A stretch of 64,000 bases of DNA from Microscillaceae bacterium. GTDB taxonomy: Bacteria; Bacteroidota; Bacteroidia; Cytophagales; Microscillaceae. The stretch spans positions 25,176 through 89,175 of the forward strand of contig JANWZA010000057.1 in the NCBI GenBank assembly GCA_025054775.1, given 5' to 3'. Position 1 is the first letter of the stretch, and every line of letters starts with the position of its first letter. This document shows positions 27,807 to 36,510 of this stretch, piece by piece. Under the pieces are notes generated by a model, which saw only the letters and a program-made list of their open reading frames with translations, did not search any database and was not told the DNA's origin. Both the position numbers and the translations under genes were made by a program.

Positions 27807-28943
27807 ATGAAAAGCCCTACATTTTATCTTGCATTCTTGGTTGTTTTAGCTCTGTTTACGGCTTGTGGTAGTAGCCGAAAGGCTATGGAAAGAGGTAATT
27901 TTGTGGCTGCTGCAGAGCGTTCTTCGCGAGAACTTTGCTCACGAACCAAAGACAAAGAAAGTTCTGCTAATGTATTGCGTCAGAGCTACCCGTTGGCAAT
28001 GCAAGATTTGAACCTAAAAATTAAAGCGGCACTCTCCTCCAACAATCCGTTGCGTTGGGAAGAGGTAATTGGTTATTACACTATTGCCAACAATTTGGCA
28101 AATAACATCATGCGTTGCCCCGAAGCCACAGCCATTGTGGGTACACCGCAACGGTTTGATACAGAATTGCAAAATGCCACTACCCAAGCTGCCTTAGCAC
28201 ACTGTCAAATGGGACAGGAAAAATTAGCTACCCGTCGTCGCGACCTTGCCCCGCAAGCTATGCAACATTTTCAGAAGGCACAACAATATAATGCCTCTGC
28301 CTGCCCCGATGTTATCAACAAAATTGAAGAGGCACGCTTGTTAGGAATTATGAAAGTATTAGTACAACAAATGCCTGTACAAGGCGTTTACCAACCTTCT
28401 GACGAATTTTTTAGAAATCAAATCAATAGTTTTATTGTTACTCTTCGCAAACCTAATCGGTTAGATTTTTATTTTGATGCCCTTTCCATTCCAATGCGAT
28501 TGATGCCTAATCAGACTATAAGATTTCAGTTTTATGACTTTACCATAGGGGAAACTACTAACCGCGAACGCATTGAAACTGTTACTGATTCGGTGCAACA
28601 ACACGACCATACAGGAGGAGATTTACGCTTGCCTAAAATTCCTGTTCGTGCTGAACTGCGTACTTTTGAAAAGAGCGTTCGCTCTACGGCTATCCTTGAA
28701 ATGAAAATTACTGATGATGAAAACCGCGTTTTGGTGCATGACCGTTTTCCTTCCGAGTATATCTGGCAAAGCACATGGGGGACTTACCAAGGCGATAACC
28801 GCGCCCTTAAACCTTATCATGTAGAGCTTTGTAATCGCAGAGAGCAAGCAGTTCCTGATAGGCAAACCCTTTTTACAGAAATGTGTAAACCTTTGGTAGA
28901 GCAAGTAAAACTCAAACTACAAGAGTTTTATAGGGATAAGTGA
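27807..28943 (+). CDS. Lipoprotein with helical repeat region (unknown)
   Basis: A 378-residue protein with a lipoprotein signal (Cys at 20, L-F-T-A-C-G-S-S). Residues 25-190 are helical and TPR-like (M-E-R-G-N-F-V-A-A-A-E-R-S and A-M-Q-H-F-Q-K-A-Q-Q-Y-N). The C-terminal half (200-378) is a mixed beta domain with no motif I know. It resembles envelope lipoproteins of Cytophagales that combine a TPR-like part with an unknown domain. Divergent from recA; convergent with the next gene across a perfect 9-bp hairpin. Confidence 0.6.
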   Translation: MKSPTFYLAFLVVLALFTACGSSRKAMERGNFVAAAERSSRELCSRTKDKESSANVLRQSYPLAMQDLNLKIKAALSSNNPLRWEEVIGYYTIANNLANNIMRCPEATAIVGTPQRFDTELQNATTQAALAHCQMGQEKLATRRRDLAPQAMQHFQKAQQYNASACPDVINKIEEARLLGIMKVLVQQMPVQGVYQPSDEFFRNQINSFIVTLRKPNRLDFYFDALSIPMRLMPNQTIRFQFYDFTIGETTNRERIETVTDSVQQHDHTGGDLRLPKIPVRAELRTFEKSVRSTAILEMKITDDENRVLVHDRFPSEYIWQSTWGTYQGDNRALKPYHVELCNRREQAVPDRQTLFTEMCKPLVEQVKLKLQEFYRDK

Positions 28944-28970
28944 TATTTTTCTCAATACAACTTATTGATT

Positions 28971-28990
28971 TTTCTTGAAACTTCAAGAAA
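28971..28990. terminator. Hairpin between convergent genes
   Basis: TTTCTTGAA and TTCAAGAAA form a perfect 9-bp inverted repeat with a 2-base centre, 27 bases after the lipoprotein stop and just before the stop of the minus-strand gene. Confidence 0.6.
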
Positions 28991-28992
28991 TA

Positions 28993-29673
28993 TTACTTTT
29001 TTCTTTTTAGCGGTTTTACAATTACTTCATCAATAAAGTAATAAGCAGCGGGAAAATTATCAGCATTACTCAATTTATCGGTTTTGGTGGCCTCACGCGG
29101 GAAAAAATTGCCCAAAAGTAAATATTCATAATCAGCATCTGCTTTAATGACTTTGGAGATAGTTTTCCAGGTACTCTGTTCGCGAATGATCTCTTTTTCT
29201 AGCACGTGTGCTTTTTGTGCCTGCACGTCCTGCTCAGGGTTGTTGGTAAAAAGTATACCCAAATTATTAGCATAAAAAGAAGAGTACTTGCTTCCCAAGC
29301 AAACTTTGAATGATACTAAATATCGTTTTTTTCTTCTAAGAGGTTCTTTAAGTCTTACCCCAATAATATCAGGCTGGGCTGAAGCATGCCATACTGTTAG
29401 CCCAATATACCCATTGCCCTCAGCAGCAGGAAGAACCCCATAAAAATTTTCAGGTACTCCTGCATTTGTGCCAGCCGCACAAACGTTAAACAAGTCAGGA
29501 ACGGCTTGGTAAGGTTGCCAAACGCTAAGTCTGTTGCCTTGGTTATAATCATTAGGGCAACGGCTAAACTCCTCAAAGCTATGGTTAGGTACTAAGTTTT
29601 GAGCAAAGGTAGCTATTGGAATAAAGTACAACCACAATATGAGCCAAAGACAAATAATTTGCAACTTTTTCAT
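28993..29673 (-). CDS. Secreted N-L-V-P-N-x-S-F-E-type beta-sandwich protein
   Basis: A 226-residue protein with a signal peptide (about 1-24, ending A-T-F-A-Q). The mature start is N-L-V-P-N-H-S-F-E-E-F-S-R-C-P, the opening of a carbohydrate-binding-module-like jelly roll that in Bacteroidota often precedes an OmpA domain. Here the protein ends after the sandwich (Y-Y-F-I-D-E-V-I-V), with no OmpA part, so it is a stand-alone version. The start at 29673 gives the signal peptide; an ATG 57 bases upstream would bury it. Ligand unknown. Confidence 0.7.
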   Translation of the reverse strand: MKKLQIICLWLILWLYFIPIATFAQNLVPNHSFEEFSRCPNDYNQGNRLSVWQPYQAVPDLFNVCAAGTNAGVPENFYGVLPAAEGNGYIGLTVWHASAQPDIIGVRLKEPLRRKKRYLVSFKVCLGSKYSSFYANNLGILFTNNPEQDVQAQKAHVLEKEIIREQSTWKTISKVIKADADYEYLLLGNFFPREATKTDKLSNADNFPAAYYFIDEVIVKPLKRKK

Positions 29674-29793
29674 AGAGCAGACAAACTTGTATTTGGCAAA
29701 AAAAGATAAAGAAAGTTTGAAAATACACAAAAACTCCTAAAAATAGCATAAATGTAAATTATTAAGAGCATAAGCTATGATTTACATAACTTT

Positions 29794-30807
29794 CTATTCA
29801 TCACCTTTTTCTAAGGGTGGTAGTTTCTCTTGGTCATCTCCTGTGGATTTAGCTTTTTTCTTCTTTACAGGTTTAGGTTTTTGCCGTTCAGGTACTCTAA
29901 AACCTTGGTCTTTAAGGCTTCCGCCTGTACGCCAAAATTCTGCTTCACGCGCATCATAACTTATTTTCTTAGGTGGATTTTTTTGGTAATTAGGCAACTC
30001 CGATTTTTTTAGTTTAGCTCCTGCTTTGAGTTTACTACGATTATAGTTAGCAGGTGTACGGTTTCGCAAAGGGCTTGAATAATTGATAGTTTTGTATTTA
30101 TCACGGGCAGGTTTTTGCTTGATAAGTACTTCCCCTTTGAAGGAGGATATTTTTTTAGCACGTTTACGCATAACAGCAGGGGTATTCAACACCACTATAT
30201 CCCCTGAAAAGGTACTCATCTGTTTGCGAACTTGCTCACTTCTGCGTTGCTTTTTGCGAATAGTCGCTATGGATAAATTACCTGTATAACGCGCCCTATC
30301 GTCTTCTATTCTTTGAATTTTACGTTCTTTTTTCTTTAGTTCTCTTATTGCAATTGTACCGCTATATCGGCTTTGTGGATTGGTCTTAGCTTTGGGAGCT
30401 ACATAATCACCCTCGTAGCTTGCTCCTTCAAAGGGTTTCTTTTGAGATGCCAAGACAGGCGTAGTAATTTCCTTAGCAAGAGGCTTTTTAGTTATTGCAC
30501 GTACAGGTTTTACCAATGATTTAGCGGCTTTATTTTTGGGCAATTTCTTAGCAATAATGCCTTCGGCGTAGGTTTGGCGAAGTTTGCGGTCTGTACTACT
30601 TTCTTTTTGAACAGGAACGTTAAGCAGTGCTTTTTGCCTCTCGCGGCTGTTTTTAGGAGGTGTAGTTCGGTGAATAGGCTTAGCTTCTTGGGCAAACAAC
30701 TTCTCTGAGAGTATCAACACGAGAACGCCTATCAATAATATACGAAAAATAATAGCAACTAAATAGGTAAAATAGCTATTTAGAAGCGAATTCAAAAATT
30801 GAGACAT
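29794..30807 (-). CDS. Basic exported protein with five [YF]xG repeats
   Basis: A 337-residue protein with a hydrophobic signal (about 15-40, ending K-L-F-A-Q) and a very Lys/Arg-rich mature part. Five short beta-like units, each [Y/F]-x-G-[D/T/N/E]-hydrophobic, occur at residues 131 (Y-E-G-D-Y), 148 (Y-S-G-T-I), 174 (Y-T-G-N-L), 200 (F-S-G-D-I) and 223 (F-K-G-E-V), joined by basic helices. The C-terminus carries Y-D-A-R-E-A-E-F-W-R-T-G-G and an Asp/Glu end. I know of no named function. The spacing suggests an envelope structural or surface protein. It is 57 bases downstream of a lipoprotein gene on the same strand. Confidence 0.6.
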   Translation of the reverse strand: MSQFLNSLLNSYFTYLVAIIFRILLIGVLVLILSEKLFAQEAKPIHRTTPPKNSRERQKALLNVPVQKESSTDRKLRQTYAEGIIAKKLPKNKAAKSLVKPVRAITKKPLAKEITTPVLASQKKPFEGASYEGDYVAPKAKTNPQSRYSGTIAIRELKKKERKIQRIEDDRARYTGNLSIATIRKKQRRSEQVRKQMSTFSGDIVVLNTPAVMRKRAKKISSFKGEVLIKQKPARDKYKTINYSSPLRNRTPANYNRSKLKAGAKLKKSELPNYQKNPPKKISYDAREAEFWRTGGSLKDQGFRVPERQKPKPVKKKKAKSTGDDQEKLPPLEKGDE

Positions 30808-30864
30808 ATTTTACTCACAAATTCACTTACAAATTGAATTGAAGTATGCTGTCAAATTAAAAAT

Positions 30865-31218
30865 TTACCTCCAAGAGTCCACACCTTTCAAAGTGCGCGG
30901 ATCGTACTGAAATCCCTTATGAGTATTTGTGTTGTTCTTGCCTTTTTTTATTTTTTTCTTTGATTTCACCAAGCCTGTTTTTTTGTCTCTTACTACTGAA
31001 ATATAAAAATCTTGGGACTCTAAAAGTCGTTTACTTTCTTTTTGAATTTCCTCTGGAGTTTTATTGGCCTCCTCTTGTACGCTGATGGTTCCCTCTCCCA
31101 TACGAGCATATGCAGGGCATTGCGCGCGAGGAGCAGTGCAGGATTGTATTTGTAGAAAAGCAATTCCAAAAAATAAACATGCAAAAATACTTTGGCAAAG
31201 GGTAAGACATTTTTTCAT
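30865..31218 (-). CDS. Small basic lipoprotein, partner of the [YF]xG-repeat protein
   Basis: A 117-residue protein with a lipoprotein signal (Cys at 27, Q-I-Q-S-C-T-A-P). The segment C-P-A-Y-A-R-M-G-E-G follows the lipid anchor; the C-terminus is Lys-rich and ends Y-D-P-R-T-L-K-G-V-D-S-W-R. I do not recognise the family. The short gap to the downstream basic repeat protein and the shared Lys-rich character suggest the two work together at the outer membrane. Confidence 0.55.
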   Translation of the reverse strand: MKKCLTLCQSIFACLFFGIAFLQIQSCTAPRAQCPAYARMGEGTISVQEEANKTPEEIQKESKRLLESQDFYISVVRDKKTGLVKSKKKIKKGKNNTNTHKGFQYDPRTLKGVDSWR

Positions 31219-31376
31219 ATCTATTCAGATTAAAACTTTATTAGCATATACTTATGATTACAAAAAAAAGTTGAATTTAGTGCCGTATTTTTCTCTTTTT
31301 TTGCTAATTTTCGCCAAAAAAAACGAAAAAAAATTTTTCATTACTTACTTTTCCGTTTTTTTTTACGAAAATAATT

Positions 31377-31384
31377 TATATTTG
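31377..31384 (+). promoter_or_regulatory. -7 box of the membrane-protein/esterase operon
   Basis: TATATTTG matches TAnnTTTG, 40 bases before the ATG at 31425. Confidence 0.5.
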
Positions 31385-31424
31385 TGCTAATACGGCTGCC
31401 GTCTAACTGTTTAAAATTGAAAAT

Positions 31425-32504
31425 ATGCAACCAACTATCAAGCCCACTCCTACTCAAACCCAAACAATACCAGAACCAATTTTTACCTCTCGTTGGATTG
31501 TAAGCCCAACCTATGACCTATTTTTTTTCATAGGTAGTTGCATGTTTACTTTGGTATTCTTTGGCTTGTACCAAATTGCACACCAGTTCAAATTTTTTTT
31601 ACATGGTGATTCTATTCTAATTACTTACTTCATTTTTACAGCCATCTTTGACCAACCACATATTTTTCAAACCTTTTCACGAACACACCTTGATAAAGAC
31701 GAATTTGCAAAACGAAAACACACGCACACGTGGGGCCTATTGATTTTTATCTTGACTGGTTTTGTAGCAATAGTATCAGGCTATGAGAGTGAATTGATAG
31801 TATTTGCTGCTATTTTTGGAAGCTACCACATTATCCGCCAACATTATGGCTTTTTGCGTGCCTACAAAGGCATTAATCACGATACACAAACCATAGATAA
31901 CTGGATCGACTACGGGCTTTTTTACACAGGTATGTTCGCCTGCTTTTTTAATGATTACACCGATATAAAAGGCCCCATCGTAATCTACAAGGATTTGAAA
32001 AGTTTTTTTCCAAGTTTACCTCCTCAAATTACAGAGTTAGTTTGGTTCATTTTTATTGTTTTTCTTGTAGTATTTGTTATCCAACAACTTTGGAAATTAG
32101 CCAACGGAAAAGCTATCAACTTACCCAAAATATTACTGCTTATTGCCACTATTTCTACACATTACTTCATATTTTTTGCCACTGCTACACCTTTTTTGGT
32201 TGCCGAAGCCTTAGAAACGGTATACCATGATATACAATACCAAGGTTGGATAATGCACTATCAGCGTAGGAAATATCCCCATATCCGTAATGTAGTAGCC
32301 AAATGGCTGGGGCTTGCCTTGGCATATGGCTTAGTGGTGGGAGTGATAGAAATTTGCGGCTTAATGTATCGTGGGTGGGCAATGTGGTTGTTTGTGCCAT
32401 TCACTATGGTTGTAATTTATCATTACTACGTAGATGGGCTAATTTGGCGATTTAGCAAAGAACCAGAATTAAGAAAATTACTTTTTGAACAGAAAAACTG
32501 TTAA
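31425..32504 (+). CDS. Polytopic membrane protein with conserved-looking histidines
   Basis: A 359-residue protein with about eight hydrophobic helices. Histidines cluster at or near the membrane faces: D-Q-P-H-I-F-Q-T-F-S-R-T-H, K-H-T-H-T-W-G, Y-H-I-I-R-Q-H-Y-G-F, and later Y-H-D-I-Q-Y-Q-G-W-I-M-H-Y and Y-H-Y-Y-V-D-G. Such His clusters suggest a metal- or haem-binding membrane enzyme, in the manner of membrane desaturases or carotene-cleaving Brp/Blh proteins, but I cannot assign a family. It is followed after 4 bases by the esterase gene, so the two are co-transcribed. Confidence 0.6.
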   Translation: MQPTIKPTPTQTQTIPEPIFTSRWIVSPTYDLFFFIGSCMFTLVFFGLYQIAHQFKFFLHGDSILITYFIFTAIFDQPHIFQTFSRTHLDKDEFAKRKHTHTWGLLIFILTGFVAIVSGYESELIVFAAIFGSYHIIRQHYGFLRAYKGINHDTQTIDNWIDYGLFYTGMFACFFNDYTDIKGPIVIYKDLKSFFPSLPPQITELVWFIFIVFLVVFVIQQLWKLANGKAINLPKILLLIATISTHYFIFFATATPFLVAEALETVYHDIQYQGWIMHYQRRKYPHIRNVVAKWLGLALAYGLVVGVIEICGLMYRGWAMWLFVPFTMVVIYHYYVDGLIWRFSKEPELRKLLFEQKNC

Positions 32505-32508
32505 GTTT

Positions 32509-33429
32509 ATGGAAAAAAAACTGATACTTTCTCTAGTACTTTTTACTTGGGTAGTGCTCACTATTGCTCAAATCCCACAAGTGAGTAAAGGCAAAATAGA
32601 AAGAATTGATAGTTTTCCCTCACAATTTGTAACACCTCGCAATATTGATGTTTGGCTTCCCGAAGGCTACTCTGCTAAAAAAAAATATGCCGTTCTCTAT
32701 ATGCATGATGGGCAAATGCTTTTTGATGCCAATACCACTTGGAACAAACAAGAATGGGGCGTAGACGAAACCATGAGCCAACTTCTAGAAAGTGGGAAAA
32801 TCAAAAATACAATTGTAGTGGGAATATGGAATACAGGCAAGCTCCGTAGAAGCGAGTACTTTCCACAAAAAGCCTTTGATTTATTGACTGAAAACCAAAA
32901 AGATACCATACTTAATCCTCCAAGTGGCAAGCTCTTTTTTGAGGCTAACATTCAATCTGACAATTACCTCAAATTTTTAGTACAAGAACTTAAACCCTAC
33001 ATTGACAAAAAATATGCTACCTTAAAAAACAAAAACAACACCTTTATAGCAGGTTCAAGCATGGGCGGTTTGATTTCTTTGTATGCCCTGTGTGAATACC
33101 CTGACGTCTTCGGAGGAGCAGCTTGCCTCTCTACGCACTGGATAGGAGGATTTACTGATAAAAATAACCCCATTCCACAAGCTATTATGCAATACTTAGA
33201 AAAAAAATTACCTAATCCTAAAAATAATAAAATTTATTTTGACACGGGAACTGCTACAATTGATGCTTTCTACCCACCTTATCAAAAGCAAGTAGATGAA
33301 ATCATGCGAAAAAAAGGTTTTCAATCAAATGTCAATTGGATAACGCAAGTATTTGAAGGGGAACCTCATAACGAGAACGCTTGGAAAAAACGCTTACATA
33401 TTCCACTCACTTTTTTACTAAAAAAATAG
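32509..33429 (+). CDS. Esterase-family alpha/beta hydrolase (enterochelin-esterase-like)
   Basis: A 306-residue protein with a signal peptide (about 1-21). Putative-esterase (esterase D/Fes-like) features are Y-M-H-D-G-Q-M-L-F-D, the nucleophile elbow G-S-S-M-G-G and a C-terminal E-G-E-P-H-N-E-N-A-W with the catalytic His. It probably hydrolyses ester bonds of small molecules or siderophores in the periplasm. The start at 32509, 4 bases after the upstream stop, was chosen over an in-frame ATG inside the upstream gene because it opens with the signal sequence. Confidence 0.85.
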   Translation: MEKKLILSLVLFTWVVLTIAQIPQVSKGKIERIDSFPSQFVTPRNIDVWLPEGYSAKKKYAVLYMHDGQMLFDANTTWNKQEWGVDETMSQLLESGKIKNTIVVGIWNTGKLRRSEYFPQKAFDLLTENQKDTILNPPSGKLFFEANIQSDNYLKFLVQELKPYIDKKYATLKNKNNTFIAGSSMGGLISLYALCEYPDVFGGAACLSTHWIGGFTDKNNPIPQAIMQYLEKKLPNPKNNKIYFDTGTATIDAFYPPYQKQVDEIMRKKGFQSNVNWITQVFEGEPHNENAWKKRLHIPLTFLLKK

Positions 33430-33681
33430 GTAGCATTCTAAAAACGCATGTATGAAATAGCTACCCTTACTGGAAATAAATACTTCTGCTGAAAAACTAA
33501 TCCTACCAACGTCTGAAAACAACCTTTTTCAATATTGTTAAATTTTGCTCACGTGTATACATAATGCAAAATTTTGTGAAACGAGGCGCGCATCTAATCA
33601 AAAAAAGTAGCATATTTGCACCCGATTTGAGCCTTCGGAGTAGGATTTTAGGAGTATCTATTCAACCATACTTTTTTGAAG

Positions 33682-36096
33682 ATGTCAAAGAATTTAGTCA
33701 TAGTAGAGTCGCCTGCCAAAGCCAAAACTATTGAGAGCTATTTAGGAAAAGATTTTATCGTGAAATCTAGTTTTGGACATGTAAGAGATTTACCCAAAAA
33801 CGACAAAGCTATTGATATTCAGAATGGTTTTAAGCCTACTTATGAAATCTCAGAGGACAAAAAAGAAATAGTAAACGACTTGAAGAAATTAGCTAATCAA
33901 GCGGAAGTAATATGGCTTGCTAGTGATGATGATCGTGAGGGAGAAGCTATTTCATGGCATTTGAAAGAGGCACTTAATCTAGAAGATGCTAAAACGCGTA
34001 GAATTGTGTTTAGAGAAATTACCAAAAATGCTATCTTAAACGCTATCCAAAACCCAAGAAGTATCAACGAGAATTTAGTAAATGCTCAACAAGCACGACG
34101 CATTTTAGACCGTTTAGTTGGTTTTGAAATTTCTCCTATTCTTTGGGCAAAGATAAAAACAGGACTTTCCGCAGGACGCGTGCAATCAGTAGCTGTGCGG
34201 CTGATTGTAGAGCGTGAGCGTGAGATTAGTAATTTCAAACCACAATCTTCTTACAAAGTAGTTGCATTATTTCAATTGGATAAAGATAAGATACTTAAAG
34301 CAGAATTAGCTCAAAAAATTCCCACACAAGAGCAAGCTCAAACTTTCTTGGAAAAATGTATTGGAGCAGAGTTCTATATCCAAAACTTGGAAGTGAAACC
34401 TGCTAAAAAAAGCCCTGCCCCCCCTTTTACTACCTCTACTTTGCAACAAGAAGCCAGCCGAAAACTCCGTTTTTCAGTAGCACAAACGATGATTTTAGCC
34501 CAAAAACTTTACGAAGCAGGTAAAATTAGCTACATGCGTACTGATTCCACCAACCTCTCAGAAGAGGCCATTAGCAATGCCGCTCACGAAATTAAAAGAC
34601 AATTTGGGCAAGCCTTCGTGCAAACCCGCCAATATAAGACCAAAAACGAGACCGCCCAAGAAGCTCACGAAGCCATACGCCCTACTGACTTCAGCTCCCT
34701 CCAAGTAAGCAACGATAGGAACGAACAACGCCTCTACGAACTAATCTGGAAACGTGCTATCGCCTCGCAAATGGCTGATGCTCAATTAGAAAGAACAATC
34801 GTTACCATAGCTATCAATCCTGTGGCTTACAACCAAAAAAATAATACTAATGAAACCATGCCCACCCTTACTGCCACTGGAGAAATAATTAAATTTGAAG
34901 GCTTTTTGAAAGTTTATTTAGAATCTACCGACGATGAAGAGGACGAGAAGAAAGAGCAGGAAAACATGCTCCCTCCCCTACAAATTAACCAAAAACTACC
35001 TCTCAAAGAAATGTTAGCTACAGAAACGTTTACTCGCCACCCACCACGTTATACCGAAGCCAGCCTTGTGAAACAACTAGAAGAAATGGGTATCGGTAGA
35101 CCTTCTACCTATGCCCCTATCATTTCTACCATTCAACAACGTGGCTATGTAGTAAAAGAAGACCGTGAAGGCAAGGAACGAATTTATCAAGAAATTGTAC
35201 TAAAAGATAACACCATTACCCAAACACAAAAAAAAGAAATCACAGGAGCAGAAAAAGCTAAGCTCTTTCCAACAGATATGGCAGGATTAGTTAATGATTT
35301 TTTGCTCGAACACTTTAAGGATATTGTCGATTATTCCTTCACGGCACAAATAGAAAAAGAATTTGATGAAATTGCCCAAGGCAAAAAGGAATGGGTAAAG
35401 ATGTTAGAAAATTTCTACAAGCATTTTCACCAAAAAGTAGAAGAGAGTAAGCAGGTTGAAAAGTCAAGTATAGGTAATTCACGAATATTAGGCATACACC
35501 CTACTCAAGGAAAAGAAGTTCAAGTAATTATCGGCAGATACGGTGCCTTTGTGCAAATTGGCAATGCAGAGGATAACAAAGAAAATCCCCAACGTGCCAG
35601 TTTGCAAAAAGGACAACGCTTCGAAACTATTACTCTAGAAGAAGCCTTAGCACTTTTTCAACTACCACGTATTGTAGGTAGTTACGAGGGCAAGGATATG
35701 AAAGTAGCCATCGGTAAATTCGGACCCTACATACAACACGATAATAAATTCTATTCTCTCGGTAAAGAGGATAATCCCTACAGCATTACCGAGGAGCGTG
35801 CTATTGAAATTATAGAGCAAAAGCGAAAGCAGGATGCTGAAAAGGTAATCAAAACTTTTCCCGAGCGCCCAGATATTAGCATCCTAAACGGAAGATATGG
35901 AGCTTATATCAAAGTAGGAAACGCAAACGTGAAAATACCCAAAGAAAAATTAGCTAATCCACAAACGCTTTCTTTGCAGGACTGTCTAGAAATTATTGAA
36001 CAGAAAATTACTACCTCACCCAAAAGTAAAGCTACTGCAAAAACAAAAACTACTCAAAATAAAGAAAAGAGAACTACTAAAAAGAAAAAATCTTAG
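33682..36096 (+). CDS. topA: DNA topoisomerase I
   Basis: An 804-residue type IA topoisomerase. The TOPRIM domain begins L-V-I-V-E-S-P-A-K-A-K-T-I-E-S-Y-L-G and includes D-D-D-R-E-G-E-A-I-S-W-H. The catalytic Tyr284 is in I-S-Y-M-R-T-D-S-T. The C-terminal part lacks zinc ribbons and carries topo-C repeats instead (G-R-Y-G-A-F-V, G-K-F-G-P-Y-I, G-R-Y-G-A-Y-I), then a Lys/Thr-rich tail. The start at 33682 (M-S-K-N-L) was preferred to the in-frame TTG six bases earlier. It relaxes negative supercoils. The EVE-domain gene follows after 4 bases. Confidence 0.97.
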   Translation: MSKNLVIVESPAKAKTIESYLGKDFIVKSSFGHVRDLPKNDKAIDIQNGFKPTYEISEDKKEIVNDLKKLANQAEVIWLASDDDREGEAISWHLKEALNLEDAKTRRIVFREITKNAILNAIQNPRSINENLVNAQQARRILDRLVGFEISPILWAKIKTGLSAGRVQSVAVRLIVEREREISNFKPQSSYKVVALFQLDKDKILKAELAQKIPTQEQAQTFLEKCIGAEFYIQNLEVKPAKKSPAPPFTTSTLQQEASRKLRFSVAQTMILAQKLYEAGKISYMRTDSTNLSEEAISNAAHEIKRQFGQAFVQTRQYKTKNETAQEAHEAIRPTDFSSLQVSNDRNEQRLYELIWKRAIASQMADAQLERTIVTIAINPVAYNQKNNTNETMPTLTATGEIIKFEGFLKVYLESTDDEEDEKKEQENMLPPLQINQKLPLKEMLATETFTRHPPRYTEASLVKQLEEMGIGRPSTYAPIISTIQQRGYVVKEDREGKERIYQEIVLKDNTITQTQKKEITGAEKAKLFPTDMAGLVNDFLLEHFKDIVDYSFTAQIEKEFDEIAQGKKEWVKMLENFYKHFHQKVEESKQVEKSSIGNSRILGIHPTQGKEVQVIIGRYGAFVQIGNAEDNKENPQRASLQKGQRFETITLEEALALFQLPRIVGSYEGKDMKVAIGKFGPYIQHDNKFYSLGKEDNPYSITEERAIEIIEQKRKQDAEKVIKTFPERPDISILNGRYGAYIKVGNANVKIPKEKLANPQTLSLQDCLEIIEQKITTSPKSKATAKTKTTQNKEKRTTKKKKS

Positions 36097-36100
36097 TATT

Positions 36101-36508
36101 ATGCAATATTGGTTAGTTAAATCCGAACCTTTTAAGTACTCTTGGGAAACATTCGTAAAAGAAGGACGGACTTTTTGGGACGGAGTGCGTAACTTTCAAG
36201 CACGTAACAATTTGAAAGCGATGAAAGTCAATGATTTAGTCCTATTTTATCATAGCAACGAAGGCAAAGCCGTAGTAGGAATTGCCAAAGTAATAAAAGA
36301 ATATTACCCAGACCCTACCACCACAGACCCTCAATGGGTAGCAGTAGATTTAGCCCCCGTTCAGCCTTTGGCTCAACCTGTTAGTTTAGAAATGATAAAG
36401 CGAGATAGCCGTTTAGCAAACATCCCTTTGCTTAAACAACCACGCCTTTCAGTAATGCCTCTTACCCAAGAAGAGTTCGATACGATTGTAGCCTTGGGAA
36501 ATGCTTAA
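36101..36508 (+). CDS. EVE-domain protein
   Basis: A 135-residue protein. The start M-Q-Y-W-L-V-K-S-E-P and the segments F-W-D-G-V-R-N-F-Q-A-R-N-N-L and L-V-L-F-Y-H-S are the classic EVE (thymocyte nuclear protein 1/PUA-like) hallmarks. EVE domains bind modified bases in DNA or RNA. The gene is 4 bases after topA and ends 2 bases from the stop of the convergent adenine methyltransferase gene. The ATG at 36101 was chosen because an upstream in-frame extension would overlap topA. Confidence 0.92.
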   Translation: MQYWLVKSEPFKYSWETFVKEGRTFWDGVRNFQARNNLKAMKVNDLVLFYHSNEGKAVVGIAKVIKEYYPDPTTTDPQWVAVDLAPVQPLAQPVSLEMIKRDSRLANIPLLKQPRLSVMPLTQEEFDTIVALGNA

Positions 36509-36510
36509 AA

